A program made the position numbers and the translations under genes. From Rapidithrix thailandica (GTDB lineage Bacteria; Bacteroidota; Bacteroidia; Cytophagales; Flammeovirgaceae), in the NCBI RefSeq assembly GCF_039710355.1, contig NZ_JBDKWZ010000008.1, forward strand, positions 186,001 to 250,000: a stretch of DNA of 64,000 nt, given 5' to 3'. The notes below the pieces were generated by a model. That model did not search any database and had not been told where the DNA came from. It saw nothing but the letters and a program-made list of their open reading frames with translations. Positions 55,028 to 63,848 of this stretch are shown piece after piece. Position 1 is the stretch's first letter, and each line of letters begins with the position of its first letter.

Positions 55028-56464
55028 TTACTTGCTCAGATCATAATGCTTTTTCACAAAGGCTTTTATACCTGATTGTTGTATAAACTGCAACAGAGGT
55101 TTTGCCTCTTCTTCACTGTGAAAACTACCCAACAATATCCTGTACACTTTTTGTTTGTTTTGCCAACCCGCTTGTAAGTAAACATGGTTAAATTGGATTT
55201 GCTGATAGTGCAATGCTTTTTGAAAGGCAGATTTGATATTGGAAAATACATGGACTTGTACACCATAACCTACCGGCTTTACCTTTTGTCCTTCCAAGGT
55301 ATAGGTATGTGGCGGTAAGAACACCTGGGTGAGTTCCTCTACGGACATTTCCGGATAAACAATCACCGGAGTGCTGACGGAGGCTGCTTCCACTTGTTCC
55401 GGAATGTTTGGTTCTTCTACTTTTTCTTCTTGAGTTTCAATCAAAATTGTAGCTTCCGGGAACTCTTCAGCGGCTTTGAAAGCAGTAGGCGCTGCTTTTG
55501 CCTGAACCTGTAGTGTTTGGGCTTGAGGTTTTTGCCAATCCAAAGCGACAATTTCCAAATTGGCTTGAATGGATAATTTTCCGGCCATTCCGATTTTTTC
55601 AGCAGCGGCTTTGGAAAGTAGTATAACCGTTCCTTCTTTAATAATGTATTTGGTATCCGGCCGGTCTACTATATGAACCACTACCGTGTTGCCTGTCGCC
55701 TTATCTTCCACCCGGACCAAACTGTTAATGGGTGCGGTAGCATGCGAAGCCAGTAATTGGTTCATATCATAGGCATTTCCGGCTTCGGTCATCACCCCAT
55801 TCCGGTTATCCGGATAATAAGAAGCCAAGCCGTATTGTTGATCACCCACTGAAGCGAGTACTGTATTTTGAGATACGGGTTGCTGGTTTTGGGGTGCTAC
55901 TGTAGTCACGGTTACCGGATTGGGTGAAGTGACTACAGGTTGTTCCACAGCCGGCTGAGTATAAGGGTTGTTTGCCGGGGCCTCTACGGCCGGTTGAGAA
56001 TAATTGACAGTGTTTGGAGCTTCGCTTGCCGGTTGGGCATAATTATTTTGCTCTGCCGGAGCTTCTACGGCCGGTTGCAAATAGGCCGGGTTGGCATTGG
56101 GATCTACTAACGTAATTTCTACATCTGCAATGCCTTGGTCAATCATTCCCAAAGCAATGGCGGCTGCCTTGGAAATATCAATAATGCGCCCGGGAGTGTG
56201 AGGCCCCCGGTCATTGACCTTTACCTGTACCTGTTTGCCATTGTTTAGATTTTTGACTGAAAGGATACTGCCAAAAGGTAAGGTCTTATGTGCGGCCGTA
56301 AAGGCATTTTTGTCATAAGGCTCCCCGCTGGCCGTAGGACGTCCGTGGAGCCGGTCCGCATAAAAAGCGGCTTTCCCCTTGGCTTTGTAGGTATTTTGCG
56401 CCCAGGTAACATGCGTGAAAAGAAGAAGTGAAGCAATGACATATATTTTTCCGAGATGTCCCAT
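55028..56464 (-). CDS. RlpA-family protein with two DPBB domains and a C-terminal SPOR domain
   Basis: A 478-residue exported protein with signal peptide 1-22 (cleavage near TWAQ|NTY). The first double-psi beta-barrel (about 24-118) is a good RlpA domain: KGKAAFYADRLHGRPTASGE, AAHKTLPFGS and VKVNDRGPHTPGRIIDISKA. A Pro/Gln/Ala linker follows (about 125-195) with four imperfect repeats of the type Y-x-QPA-x-EAP. A second, diverged DPBB (about 205-305) includes YGLASYYPDNRNG and VVVHIVDRPDTKYIIKEGT. The SPOR domain at about 395-478 (GYGVQVHVFSNIKSAFQKAL; YRILLGSFHSEEEAKPLL) binds denuded septal glycan in other species. RlpA proteins can be lytic transglycosylases; whether this one is active is not shown by sequence. 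A duplicated DPBB is unusual for the family. Confidence 0.93.
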   Translation of the reverse strand: MGHLGKIYVIASLLLFTHVTWAQNTYKAKGKAAFYADRLHGRPTASGEPYDKNAFTAAHKTLPFGSILSVKNLNNGKQVQVKVNDRGPHTPGRIIDISKAAAIALGMIDQGIADVEITLVDPNANPAYLQPAVEAPAEQNNYAQPASEAPNTVNYSQPAVEAPANNPYTQPAVEQPVVTSPNPVTVTTVAPQNQQPVSQNTVLASVGDQQYGLASYYPDNRNGVMTEAGNAYDMNQLLASHATAPINSLVRVEDKATGNTVVVHIVDRPDTKYIIKEGTVILLSKAAAEKIGMAGKLSIQANLEIVALDWQKPQAQTLQVQAKAAPTAFKAAEEFPEATILIETQEEKVEEPNIPEQVEAASVSTPVIVYPEMSVEELTQVFLPPHTYTLEGQKVKPVGYGVQVHVFSNIKSAFQKALHYQQIQFNHVYLQAGWQNKQKVYRILLGSFHSEEEAKPLLQFIQQSGIKAFVKKHYDLSK

Positions 56465-56629
56465 TCTGTATTGGTCCTTTTGTTAAAAAGATTGTTGTTT
56501 GAGTGAAGTGTACTAAGAGTATGTTTGCTATTTATTTTTTGTATTGAAAGATTCCTATGTCGGGGATTACAGGTTCGCAAACAATCGAATTTTCGAGCCT
56601 CCCTTTATCAAATAGTGAATTTTATGATG

Positions 56630-56790
56630 GCAGTGAATTAACCTTTTTCTTTTTCCTGGAAAATGTTTCAAAAACACCTTCTCTGTCTTACTGTTTTCAA
56701 CAATAGCTTTGGCTATTCTCTTTAAAAAGTGCCTTGATGAGCCGGTCTTGATTCCATGTTCGGTCAAAAGCTATAAATGTAAACCACTTC
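56630..56790 (+). repeat. 161-bp dispersed intergenic repeat, copy 4
   Basis: Same element as at 10865, 21264 and 29275, the most diverged of the four at its left end (GCAGTGAATTA) but with the same length. Right end GTAAACCACTTC. The trinucleotide ATG flanks both ends, compatible with a 3-bp target duplication. The internal hairpin AATAGC-TTTG-GCTATT is perfect; the outer pairing is weakened by ACTGTTT. Confidence 0.85.
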
Positions 56791-56864
56791 ATGCTCAAAG
56801 AAGTCGAACTGTCAATGAAAAGCTTTCGGTTTAAATGCAAAAAAACAGGAATACTTAGTAAAGT

Positions 56865-56907
56865 AAAAATCTCTTCCAATCATGTACAAGGACCGGAAGA
56901 GATTTTT
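56865..56907. terminator. Terminator downstream of leuS
   Basis: A 13-bp stem AAAAATCTCTTCC (56865-56877) with 56895-56907 and a 17-nt loop, A5 and T6 flanks. On the minus strand it lies 79 bp after the leuS stop. Confidence 0.85.
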
Positions 56908-56985
56908 TGTATATTCTTATCAAAACAAATTATAAATCATGTTTCTGAACAGATGATTTGCTCAAACTCTTCAAAAGGTCAGGCC

Positions 56986-59754
56986 TTAAATGACCACGTT
57001 TACAATTCTCTTGGGCACTACGATGACCTTTTTAGGTGTTTTGCCTTGCAGCCACTTTTGAACGGTTTCATTGGCCAATACTTCCGCTTCGATATCCTTG
57101 GGAGACATGTCCAGTGCAAAGGTCATTTTAACTCTCATTTTACCGTTAATCGAAATAGGATATTCGTGAGCATCCTCTTTCAGGTAAGTTTCGTCCCAAG
57201 CCGGGAAGTTGGCATCCAAAACGCTTCCCGACTGCCCTAATTTACTCCAAAGCTCTTCGGAAATATGAGGGGCATAAGGGGATAAAATGACCAGTAAATC
57301 TTTCAGCACTTTTTGGTTATTACACTTCATACTGGCTAACTCATTGACACAGACCATAAAGGCACTCACAGAAGTATTGAAGGATAAGTTCTCAATGTCT
57401 TCTTCCACCTTTTTGATGGTTTTATGAAGTACTTTCAAGGCCTCTTTGGCAGGTTCGTTTTCCGTGACAACCAAGCTTCCTTCGTTATCATGGAAAAGTC
57501 TCCAGAGTTTTCGCAAGAATTTAGCTACTCCGTCAATTCCGTGGGTATTCCAAGGCTTGTCGTGTTCCAAAGGGCCTAAGAACATTTCGTACATACGCAG
57601 CGTATCTGCTCCGTACTTTGCGATCATGTCATCAGGGTTGACCACATTGTATTTAGACTTAGACATTTTTTCCACCACATATCCACAGAGGTATTTGTCA
57701 TCTTCCAAGACAAATTCAGCCTCCGTATATTCCGGCCTCCACTTTTTAAACGCCTCAATATCCAATACATCGTTTTCTACAATATTGACATCTACATGTA
57801 GTGTGGATACCTCATATTGATCTTTCAATCCTAATGAGACGAATTTATTTTCATTTTTAACTTTGTAAACAAAATTAGAGCGTCCTTGAATCATCCCTTG
57901 GTTGACCAACTTTTGGAAAGGTTCTTTATGGTGAATCAATCCCATGTCAAACAAGAAGTTATTCCAAAAGCGGCTGTATAATAAGTGCCCGGTGGCGTGC
58001 TCGGTCCCTCCGATATACAGGTCTACGGAGTTCCAGTATTTTACCGCTTCCTGGCTCACAAATTCCTCTTCATTATTGGCATCCATATAACGGAGGAAGT
58101 ACCAACTTGATCCGGCCCAACCCGGCATAGTGGTTAACTCGTAAGGGTATTGTCCTTGGTATTTCCAATCCGTGGCTCGGCCCAAAGGCGGCTCTCCGGT
58201 TTCCGTAGGTTTGTATTCATTTACTGCGGGCAATTCCAAAGGCAACTCCTCATTTTCAAGCAAGTGAGGGATTCCTTCTTTAAAATATACCGGTACCGGT
58301 TCTCCCCAGTAACGTTGGCGGCTGAATACCGCATCCCGGATTTTATAATTGACTTTGACTTTTCCGATTCCCTGCTCTTCTGCTTTGGCACTGATGGCTG
58401 CTATGGCCGCTACGGAGTCCATGCCGTTCAAGAAGCCGGAGTTGATCATTTTGCCATGTTTTATTTCACAAGGGTTTTCCAATTCTTCGGTTCCTTCAAT
58501 CACTCTGATGATGGGTAAACCGAAATAATTGGCAAAGCGGAAATCCCGGTCATCGGAAGAAGGCACGGCCATCACTACACCGGTTCCGTAGCCTGCCAAC
58601 ACGTAGTCAGCAATCCAGATCGGCACTTTTTCTCCCGAGAAAGGATTGATTGCATATGAGCCGGTAAAAGCACCTGATACATTTTTTACCTCGCTCATTC
58701 GCTCTCTTTCCGAGCGGTTCACGGCAGTTTGTACATAGGCCTCTATAGTTTCTTTTTGTTCCGGAGTCGTCAATTGTGTTACCAATTCGTGTTCCGGAGC
58801 AATAACGATATAGGTCACCCCAAAAATAGTATCGGCACGGGTAGTAAAAGCCGTAAGTTCAATATCAGAATCTACCACTTTAAAATTCAGCTCACAACCT
58901 TGGGATTTTCCGATCCAGTTTCGCTGCATTTCCTTCAGTGATTCGGACCATTCTAAGGAGTCGAGGTTAGAGATCAAACGGTCGGCATACGCGGTAATTC
59001 GCATCATCCATTGCTTCATCTTCTTACGCTCTACCGGATGCCCACCCCTTTCGGAAAAGCCGTCTTTCACTTCATCGTTTGCCAGTACGGTACCTAAAGC
59101 CGGACACCAATTGACCACTGCTTCCGAAGGATGTGTCAAACGGTATTTTAACAACATTTCGGCTTTTTGTTCTTCGGTAAAGTTGTTCCATTCTTCCGAA
59201 GAAAATGAAGGCGTGTCTTCATCGCAGGCCGCAGAAATATTGCTGTTGCCTTCTTTTTCAAACCGGGCAATTAAGGAATCAATGGATTCTGCCTTATCGC
59301 TGTCTTGGTTGTACCATGCATTGAAAAGTTGCCCAAAAATCCATTGGGTCCATTTATAATAATTAGGGTCGGAAGTTCTTACCTCTCGGCTCCAATCGAA
59401 AGAAAAACCAATTTTATTGAGCTGCTTTTTAAAAGTAGCGATATTGTTTTCGGTAGTAATTGCAGGGTGTTGCCCGGTTTCGATGGCATATTGCTCTGCC
59501 GGCAAACCGAACGAGTCAAAGCCCATTGGGTGCAATACATTAAATCCCTTCAGACGCTTATACCGGGAAACAATGTCTGAAGCAATATAACCTAAAGGAT
59601 GACCTACATGCAGTCCGGCCCCGGAAGGGTACGGAAACATGTCCAGTACATAGTATTTGGGTTTATTGGGGTCTAATTTTACTTGATAGATATTCTGGTT
59701 TTGCCAGTTCTCCTGCCATTTAGGTTCTATTTCCTTGTGATTATATTCAGACAT
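56986..59754 (-). CDS. leuS: Leucyl-tRNA synthetase
   Basis: Charges tRNA-Leu with leucine; essential class Ia synthetase. 922 residues, full length. The HIGH motif is in PYPSGAGLHVGHPLGY (about residues 41-56) and the KMSKS motif in VEKMSKSKYNVVNPDDMI (about residue 695). The zinc-type or WCP region reads VVNWCPALGTVLANDEV, and the CP1 editing domain contains LTAFTTRADTIFGVTYIVIA with the threonine-rich editing site. The anticodon-binding C-terminal part (LPEDLSFN-type helices, then PHISEELWSKLG) is present and complete. An insertion in the catalytic part (about 600-690, FVYKVKNENKFVSLG ... EYTEAEFVLEDDKYLCGYV) is a feature of Bacteroidota-type enzymes. Single-gene unit with its own terminator. 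Confidence 0.97.
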   Translation of the reverse strand: MSEYNHKEIEPKWQENWQNQNIYQVKLDPNKPKYYVLDMFPYPSGAGLHVGHPLGYIASDIVSRYKRLKGFNVLHPMGFDSFGLPAEQYAIETGQHPAITTENNIATFKKQLNKIGFSFDWSREVRTSDPNYYKWTQWIFGQLFNAWYNQDSDKAESIDSLIARFEKEGNSNISAACDEDTPSFSSEEWNNFTEEQKAEMLLKYRLTHPSEAVVNWCPALGTVLANDEVKDGFSERGGHPVERKKMKQWMMRITAYADRLISNLDSLEWSESLKEMQRNWIGKSQGCELNFKVVDSDIELTAFTTRADTIFGVTYIVIAPEHELVTQLTTPEQKETIEAYVQTAVNRSERERMSEVKNVSGAFTGSYAINPFSGEKVPIWIADYVLAGYGTGVVMAVPSSDDRDFRFANYFGLPIIRVIEGTEELENPCEIKHGKMINSGFLNGMDSVAAIAAISAKAEEQGIGKVKVNYKIRDAVFSRQRYWGEPVPVYFKEGIPHLLENEELPLELPAVNEYKPTETGEPPLGRATDWKYQGQYPYELTTMPGWAGSSWYFLRYMDANNEEEFVSQEAVKYWNSVDLYIGGTEHATGHLLYSRFWNNFLFDMGLIHHKEPFQKLVNQGMIQGRSNFVYKVKNENKFVSLGLKDQYEVSTLHVDVNIVENDVLDIEAFKKWRPEYTEAEFVLEDDKYLCGYVVEKMSKSKYNVVNPDDMIAKYGADTLRMYEMFLGPLEHDKPWNTHGIDGVAKFLRKLWRLFHDNEGSLVVTENEPAKEALKVLHKTIKKVEEDIENLSFNTSVSAFMVCVNELASMKCNNQKVLKDLLVILSPYAPHISEELWSKLGQSGSVLDANFPAWDETYLKEDAHEYPISINGKMRVKMTFALDMSPKDIEAEVLANETVQKWLQGKTPKKVIVVPKRIVNVVI

Positions 59755-60074
59755 GGTGGTTTAAAAATTTCAATAAGTCCAATAGAATGTCACAAAAGTA
59801 AAGATTTTCCGCAAATAAACCTTAATACCGTCATCAGTCCAGTGTAGTAATGGCGACAGGACAACGACTAGGAAGAAAAATCAAGAGAAGCCGTTTTTAC
59901 AATTGTGAATACATGAAATGGCGAATGAGTGAGTGAAAGCCAAGAAGAAATAAGGGTTAGCTGAAATAAGCTTAATAGAGAGAGGGAGTGAAATCAACTA
60001 AAAACCCTCAATGGAAACAATTTACTGTATTTCCATTGAGGGGGAATTTTGTCATCGTTCAATAGATCCAATAC
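59755..60074. other. Intergenic region between leuS and manA
   Basis: 320 bp. It contains the leuS promoter region and the manA terminator (60005-60046). No ORF or repeat noticed. Confidence 0.45.
60005..60046 (-). terminator. Minus-strand terminator of manA
   Basis: A 13-bp stem CCCTCAATGGAAA/TTTCCATTGAGGG (60005-60017 with 60030-60042). On the minus strand it is followed by TTTTTAG. Confidence 0.85.
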
Positions 60075-61064
60075 CTATTGTATATACGATTCCATAATCT
60101 TGAATGCTCCTTTAGGAGTTAATTTTACCTTTTTCAATGAAGCCGGTAAAAGGATAGATTCACCTTTTCCTACCTCGATTTCACCGTCCTCAAAATTTAA
60201 AGTAAAGCCACCTTCCATACATACATAAATGACAAACGAATCCAAGGAAGCATAATCGCGCTCTACTTCTTGATCAAAATGCAAACGGTTGGTCGTAAAG
60301 TAAGGGCAAGTAACCAGGTTGACTACTTCATTTTTCTTTTTCTCATATTGTGTTTTATACTCAGGGTACACCTCAAAGTCGATAGCATCCAGTGCTTCCT
60401 CCGTATGCAATTCACGGGTGTTGCCTTCTGCATCTTTCCGGTCAAAGTCGTAAATCCGGTAGGTCACATCGGAGGTTTGTTGGATTTCGGCTAATAACAA
60501 GCCCTTGCCAATAGTGTGAACCCGGCCGGCCGGTAAGAAGAATACATCGTCCGCTTGTACTTCTTCCTGATTGAGGATATCATTGAGCGTTTTTCCGTTT
60601 AAATGCTTTAAATACTCCTCTTTATCCACTTGCTTTTTGAATCCGGAGATTAATTTAGACCCTTCGTCCGCTTGGAAAATGTACCACATTTCCGTTTTCC
60701 CAAAAGAATTGTGGCGTTTTTTAGCCAGTGCATCGTCAGGATGTACCTGAATAGACAAATCATCGTTGGCGTCAATGAATTTTACCAATAAGGGAAATTC
60801 CGAACCGAATTTTTGATAAATCGTTTCCCCAACCAATTTCCCTTGGTAGCTTTCGATCAATTCCGTTAAGGTTTTTCCGCTAAGGGCTCCGTCTTTTACA
60901 ACAGACACATTGCCTTGTACTCCGGAAATTTCCCAAGTTTCCCCACAATTAGGCAAAGGAGAAAAATCCTTTTCCAGGATGGTATTGATTTTATTCCCGC
61001 CCCAAATTTTGTCTTTGTAAATCGTTCGAAACTTTAATGGATACAGCATAGTCATAATACTCAT
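60075..61064 (-). CDS. manA: Mannose-6-phosphate isomerase, type I
   Basis: Interconverts mannose 6-phosphate and fructose 6-phosphate using zinc, feeding GDP-mannose or mannose catabolism. 329 residues, the usual size of the short Bacillus-type class I enzyme. Zinc ligands are visible: QVHPDD (Gln and His, about residue 102), KTEMWYI (Glu, about 119) and PAGRVHTIG (His, about 177). The start LYPLKFRTIYKDKIWGG is the classical N-terminal motif; the ATG at 61064 is used, but in-frame ATGs 9 and 15 bases further in (MTM and MLYPLKF) would also give a full domain. The C-terminal beta-barrel lacks a catalytic function in homologues. Monocistronic with its own terminator. Confidence 0.95.
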   Translation of the reverse strand: MSIMTMLYPLKFRTIYKDKIWGGNKINTILEKDFSPLPNCGETWEISGVQGNVSVVKDGALSGKTLTELIESYQGKLVGETIYQKFGSEFPLLVKFIDANDDLSIQVHPDDALAKKRHNSFGKTEMWYIFQADEGSKLISGFKKQVDKEEYLKHLNGKTLNDILNQEEVQADDVFFLPAGRVHTIGKGLLLAEIQQTSDVTYRIYDFDRKDAEGNTRELHTEEALDAIDFEVYPEYKTQYEKKKNEVVNLVTCPYFTTNRLHFDQEVERDYASLDSFVIYVCMEGGFTLNFEDGEIEVGKGESILLPASLKKVKLTPKGAFKIMESYIQ

Positions 61065-61345
61065 TTTTTAATCGTACCTATGTTCAGTGGACAGAATTCT
61101 TTTTTATACTTAAAAAAAGGTTCAGATAGCAAAAAACGTCAATTTGTAGGAATTCTGGAAAGCCATTTTCAAATTCATTTGTTCTAACTTAGAGCCATTT
61201 CATGGCGTATTGTTGATGAAGTGTAATTTTACAAACAAAAAGTAGTAATTTTTGTAGAGTTTCTCTCCTATGTAATAATTCTATAATACTGCACACGTTT
61301 ACCATCCAAATTGATAAATGAATTAACTATACTAGAATATTGCAT

Positions 61346-63628
61346 ATGAGTGCGCGTAAAATCCTTAGTGCATTAACTATCTGTTTGTCTATCAACTTAC
61401 TATATGCACAAAGCCCTTCTCATCACCTCAAAGAAGGGCTTAAACTGCTCAAGAAAGAAAATTACAGAGAGGCTTTGCCGTATTTTAAAAACGTGCTGAA
61501 CGAACAACCGGAACACGCAGAGGCCTTGTATTACGCGGGGGTTTGTGAAGTAAGTTATTTTTCAATTGAGCAAGGTTTAAGGTATTTGGAAAAGGTATAT
61601 GAGCTGAAACCTAAGATAAACCCTAAGCTCGACTATTGGTTAGGGCAGGCTTATCATTACCAAGCGGAGTTTGAAAAAGCAGAAAAGCATTATACCCGTT
61701 ATCTAAGCACGCTCAAAAAGAAAGATCCCTCCAAAGAGTTTTTAGCCTCCTTGATTGATAACCTTGCCCATGGGCGTACACTTCAAAATGTGATTGCCGA
61801 TTATCATGTGCATAAAATGAGTGAGGGGATAAACACCGAATTTACCGAGCATAGCCCTATTCTGAGCGATAATGGTAACTCTTTACTGTTTACGTCCCGG
61901 TTTCAGGGCAGTGAGGAAAGTACGGGAGCCAATGGGAATTACTTTGAAAATATTTATCAGGTAAGTTTACAGGACGGTAAAGAAGTGGTAAGTAAAGCCT
62001 CTTCTTTAGGGAAGCTTGGAAAGAAATCGAACCTTGCCTCTATCCAACTATTTGACCAAGACCGGAAGTTGTTAATTTATACCGATGAAAACGGGGGCGA
62101 TTTGCAAGTGATGGACAAAACGGACTCCGGGTGGGGGAAACCTTATTCTATTTCTCCCCATATCAATAGCAAAGGGTTTGAAGCACATGGTTACATTACT
62201 CCTGATGGCAATACGATTTATTTTGTTTCGAACAATGGCACCGAGAATGATGACCTGGATATTTTCAAAGCCGACAAAAACGAAGATGGTACCTTTGGCA
62301 AACCGGTCAATTTGGGTTTGCCTATTAATACTCCCAAAGATGAAAATGCTCCTTATTTAAGCCCGGATGGTAAATTCATGTATTTTAGTTCTATCGGACA
62401 TAGCAGTTTGGGAGGGTATGATGTGTTCCGTTCGGAGTTTGATCCGCAAACAAACTCCTGGAGTGAACCGGTCAATTTGGGAGCTCCGATTAATACCGCC
62501 AAAGATGATATTTATTTTGTGTTGAGTGCGAAGGGAAATTTTGGTTTTATCAGTTCGAACAGGAGTGAGGGAAAAGGTGGAATGGATATTTATCGCTTGT
62601 TTTTTAAGCAAAATGTACAACTAAACGGGCAAGTATTGGCACAGCAGGACAATACGAAAGTCCAGGTACCGGAGGTGGATGTCACTTTTGAAAATACGGT
62701 GAATGCCAAAAAATATAAGACAACCACAGATCCTAAGGGTGCCTATTCGATTAGTGTTCCTTCAGGAAATAACTATCAGGTGTCCTTAAGTAGAGGGGGC
62801 GAACCGTTGCATGTGGGGGGTGAAAAAAAGGTGGTAGACGTAGCAGCCGTAGAAGTAACAGGGCAGCAGGTGAAGCAAGATTTCTTTGTGTCGCCATCAG
62901 CAGTTACCCCACTTTTAGCTAAGGAAACTTCAACGGCAACGGAAGAGGAAGAAAGTACCAATGTCATAGCTCAGAATGTGGTTTTATACGGTGCGGTTAA
63001 TTCGGATGAAGAAACTCCTTTTGAAGAAGCTACCATCAGTGTAAGAGAGTTGGAAACAGGAAGAATTATTGCCAATACCACTATTGAAGGTAATGAGGAG
63101 TACAAGTTAGAAGCGCCCATTCAGGATGGGAAGAAGTATACCATCGATGTGACTGCCAATAATTTCAAGTACAATGACATCATAGATTTTGAAAATAATG
63201 CTCAAAAAAATACTGAAAACTCGTCTCAGTACCAAGTGAATATACGATTGAAAGAGGTGAGTGAAGGAAGAGAGTTTGTCCTGAAAAATATTTATTATTC
63301 GGTGAATAGTTTTCAGGTTACCGAACAGTCCTTACCTACCTTACAGAAATTGTTGAAGGTATTACAGGATAATCCTGAGCTGGAAATTGAAATTCGCGGA
63401 CATACGGATAGTACAGGGCCTTCTCAAGTGAACAATTGGTTGTCACAAGCCAGGGCTGAAAACGTGAAGGAATATTTAGTAAAACAAGGTGTGGCGACTA
63501 GTCGACTACACGCCAAAGGGTACGGTTCGAAAATGCCTTTGGCCAGCAACGATGACGAAAAGGATGGAAGGGAATTGAACAGGCGTACGGAAATAAAAAT
63601 TTTACGAACGGCTCATACTCGTTCTTGA
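61346..63628 (+). CDS. TPR-PD40-OmpA family envelope protein
   Basis: A 760-residue protein from the ATG at 61346 (an in-frame TTG at 61340 is less likely). Signal peptide about 1-23 (cleavage near LLYAQ|SP). TPR helices follow (about 25-125: LLKKENYREALPYFKNVLNE, AEALYYAGVCEVSYF and AEKHYTRYLSTLKK). Then PD40 beta-propeller repeats (about 160-420: SPILSDNGNSLLFTSRFQG, YITPDGNTIYFVSNNG, YLSPDGKFMYFSSIGHSS). Two beta-sandwich regions of carboxypeptidase-regulatory type occupy about 430-640. A C-terminal OmpA domain (about 645-760) has IRGHTDSTGPSQVNN, LSQARAENVKEYLVKQG and LNRRTEIKIL, which hold the Asp and Arg that bind diaminopimelate. A second PorE-like protein in the window, but not next to a PorP/SprF gene. 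Confidence 0.92.
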   Translation: MSARKILSALTICLSINLLYAQSPSHHLKEGLKLLKKENYREALPYFKNVLNEQPEHAEALYYAGVCEVSYFSIEQGLRYLEKVYELKPKINPKLDYWLGQAYHYQAEFEKAEKHYTRYLSTLKKKDPSKEFLASLIDNLAHGRTLQNVIADYHVHKMSEGINTEFTEHSPILSDNGNSLLFTSRFQGSEESTGANGNYFENIYQVSLQDGKEVVSKASSLGKLGKKSNLASIQLFDQDRKLLIYTDENGGDLQVMDKTDSGWGKPYSISPHINSKGFEAHGYITPDGNTIYFVSNNGTENDDLDIFKADKNEDGTFGKPVNLGLPINTPKDENAPYLSPDGKFMYFSSIGHSSLGGYDVFRSEFDPQTNSWSEPVNLGAPINTAKDDIYFVLSAKGNFGFISSNRSEGKGGMDIYRLFFKQNVQLNGQVLAQQDNTKVQVPEVDVTFENTVNAKKYKTTTDPKGAYSISVPSGNNYQVSLSRGGEPLHVGGEKKVVDVAAVEVTGQQVKQDFFVSPSAVTPLLAKETSTATEEEESTNVIAQNVVLYGAVNSDEETPFEEATISVRELETGRIIANTTIEGNEEYKLEAPIQDGKKYTIDVTANNFKYNDIIDFENNAQKNTENSSQYQVNIRLKEVSEGREFVLKNIYYSVNSFQVTEQSLPTLQKLLKVLQDNPELEIEIRGHTDSTGPSQVNNWLSQARAENVKEYLVKQGVATSRLHAKGYGSKMPLASNDDEKDGRELNRRTEIKILRTAHTRS

Positions 63629-63647
63629 ATCCTATAGTATAAGGATA

Positions 63648-63848
63648 TTATACGTGATTTTCGAATAAACATGTAAAACCCTGGTGCACAAATGGTGCTA
63701 CCAGGGTTTTTTTCTGCCTAATTTGGAAGGGACAGACAACCCATTCTCCTTTTCTTCCATTATCAATAGAGTATCTATTGAGTGAATACTTGCCAATGGT
63801 AGCAGTGTACCGCTGCAAATTGTAATCGTTTACTTTGGTGTAAGCCAT
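63648..63848 (-). CDS. Possible small hypothetical protein (66 codons)
   Basis: An open minus-strand frame starting ATG at 63848 just after in-frame stops, with a hydrophilic, Tyr/Asn/Lys-rich N-terminus (AYTKVNDYNLQRYTATIGKY). Its last 25 codons overlap the terminator of the OmpA gene, which argues against it. No family is recognised. Confidence 0.18.
   Translation of the reverse strand: MAYTKVNDYNLQRYTATIGKYSLNRYSIDNGRKGEWVVCPFQIRQKKTLVAPFVHQGFTCLFENHV
63673..63713. terminator. Terminator after OmpA/PD40 gene
   Basis: An 11-bp stem AAAACCCTGGT/ACCAGGGTTTT (63675-63685 with 63700-63710), extended inside by GCAC/GTGC, followed by a T7 run. Confidence 0.92.

Larger units (their letters stand above)
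56465..56985. other. Intergenic region between RlpA and leuS, with repeat copy 4
   Basis: 521 bp holding the RlpA leader, the fourth 161-bp repeat (56630-56790) and the leuS terminator (56865-56907). The open + frame 56791-57240 runs into leuS on the other strand and is not a gene. Confidence 0.5.

Noticed and set aside
56567..56767. Minus-strand ORF of 66 codons over repeat copy 4
   Set aside because: Same reason as for copy 3; the flanking codons differ between copies.
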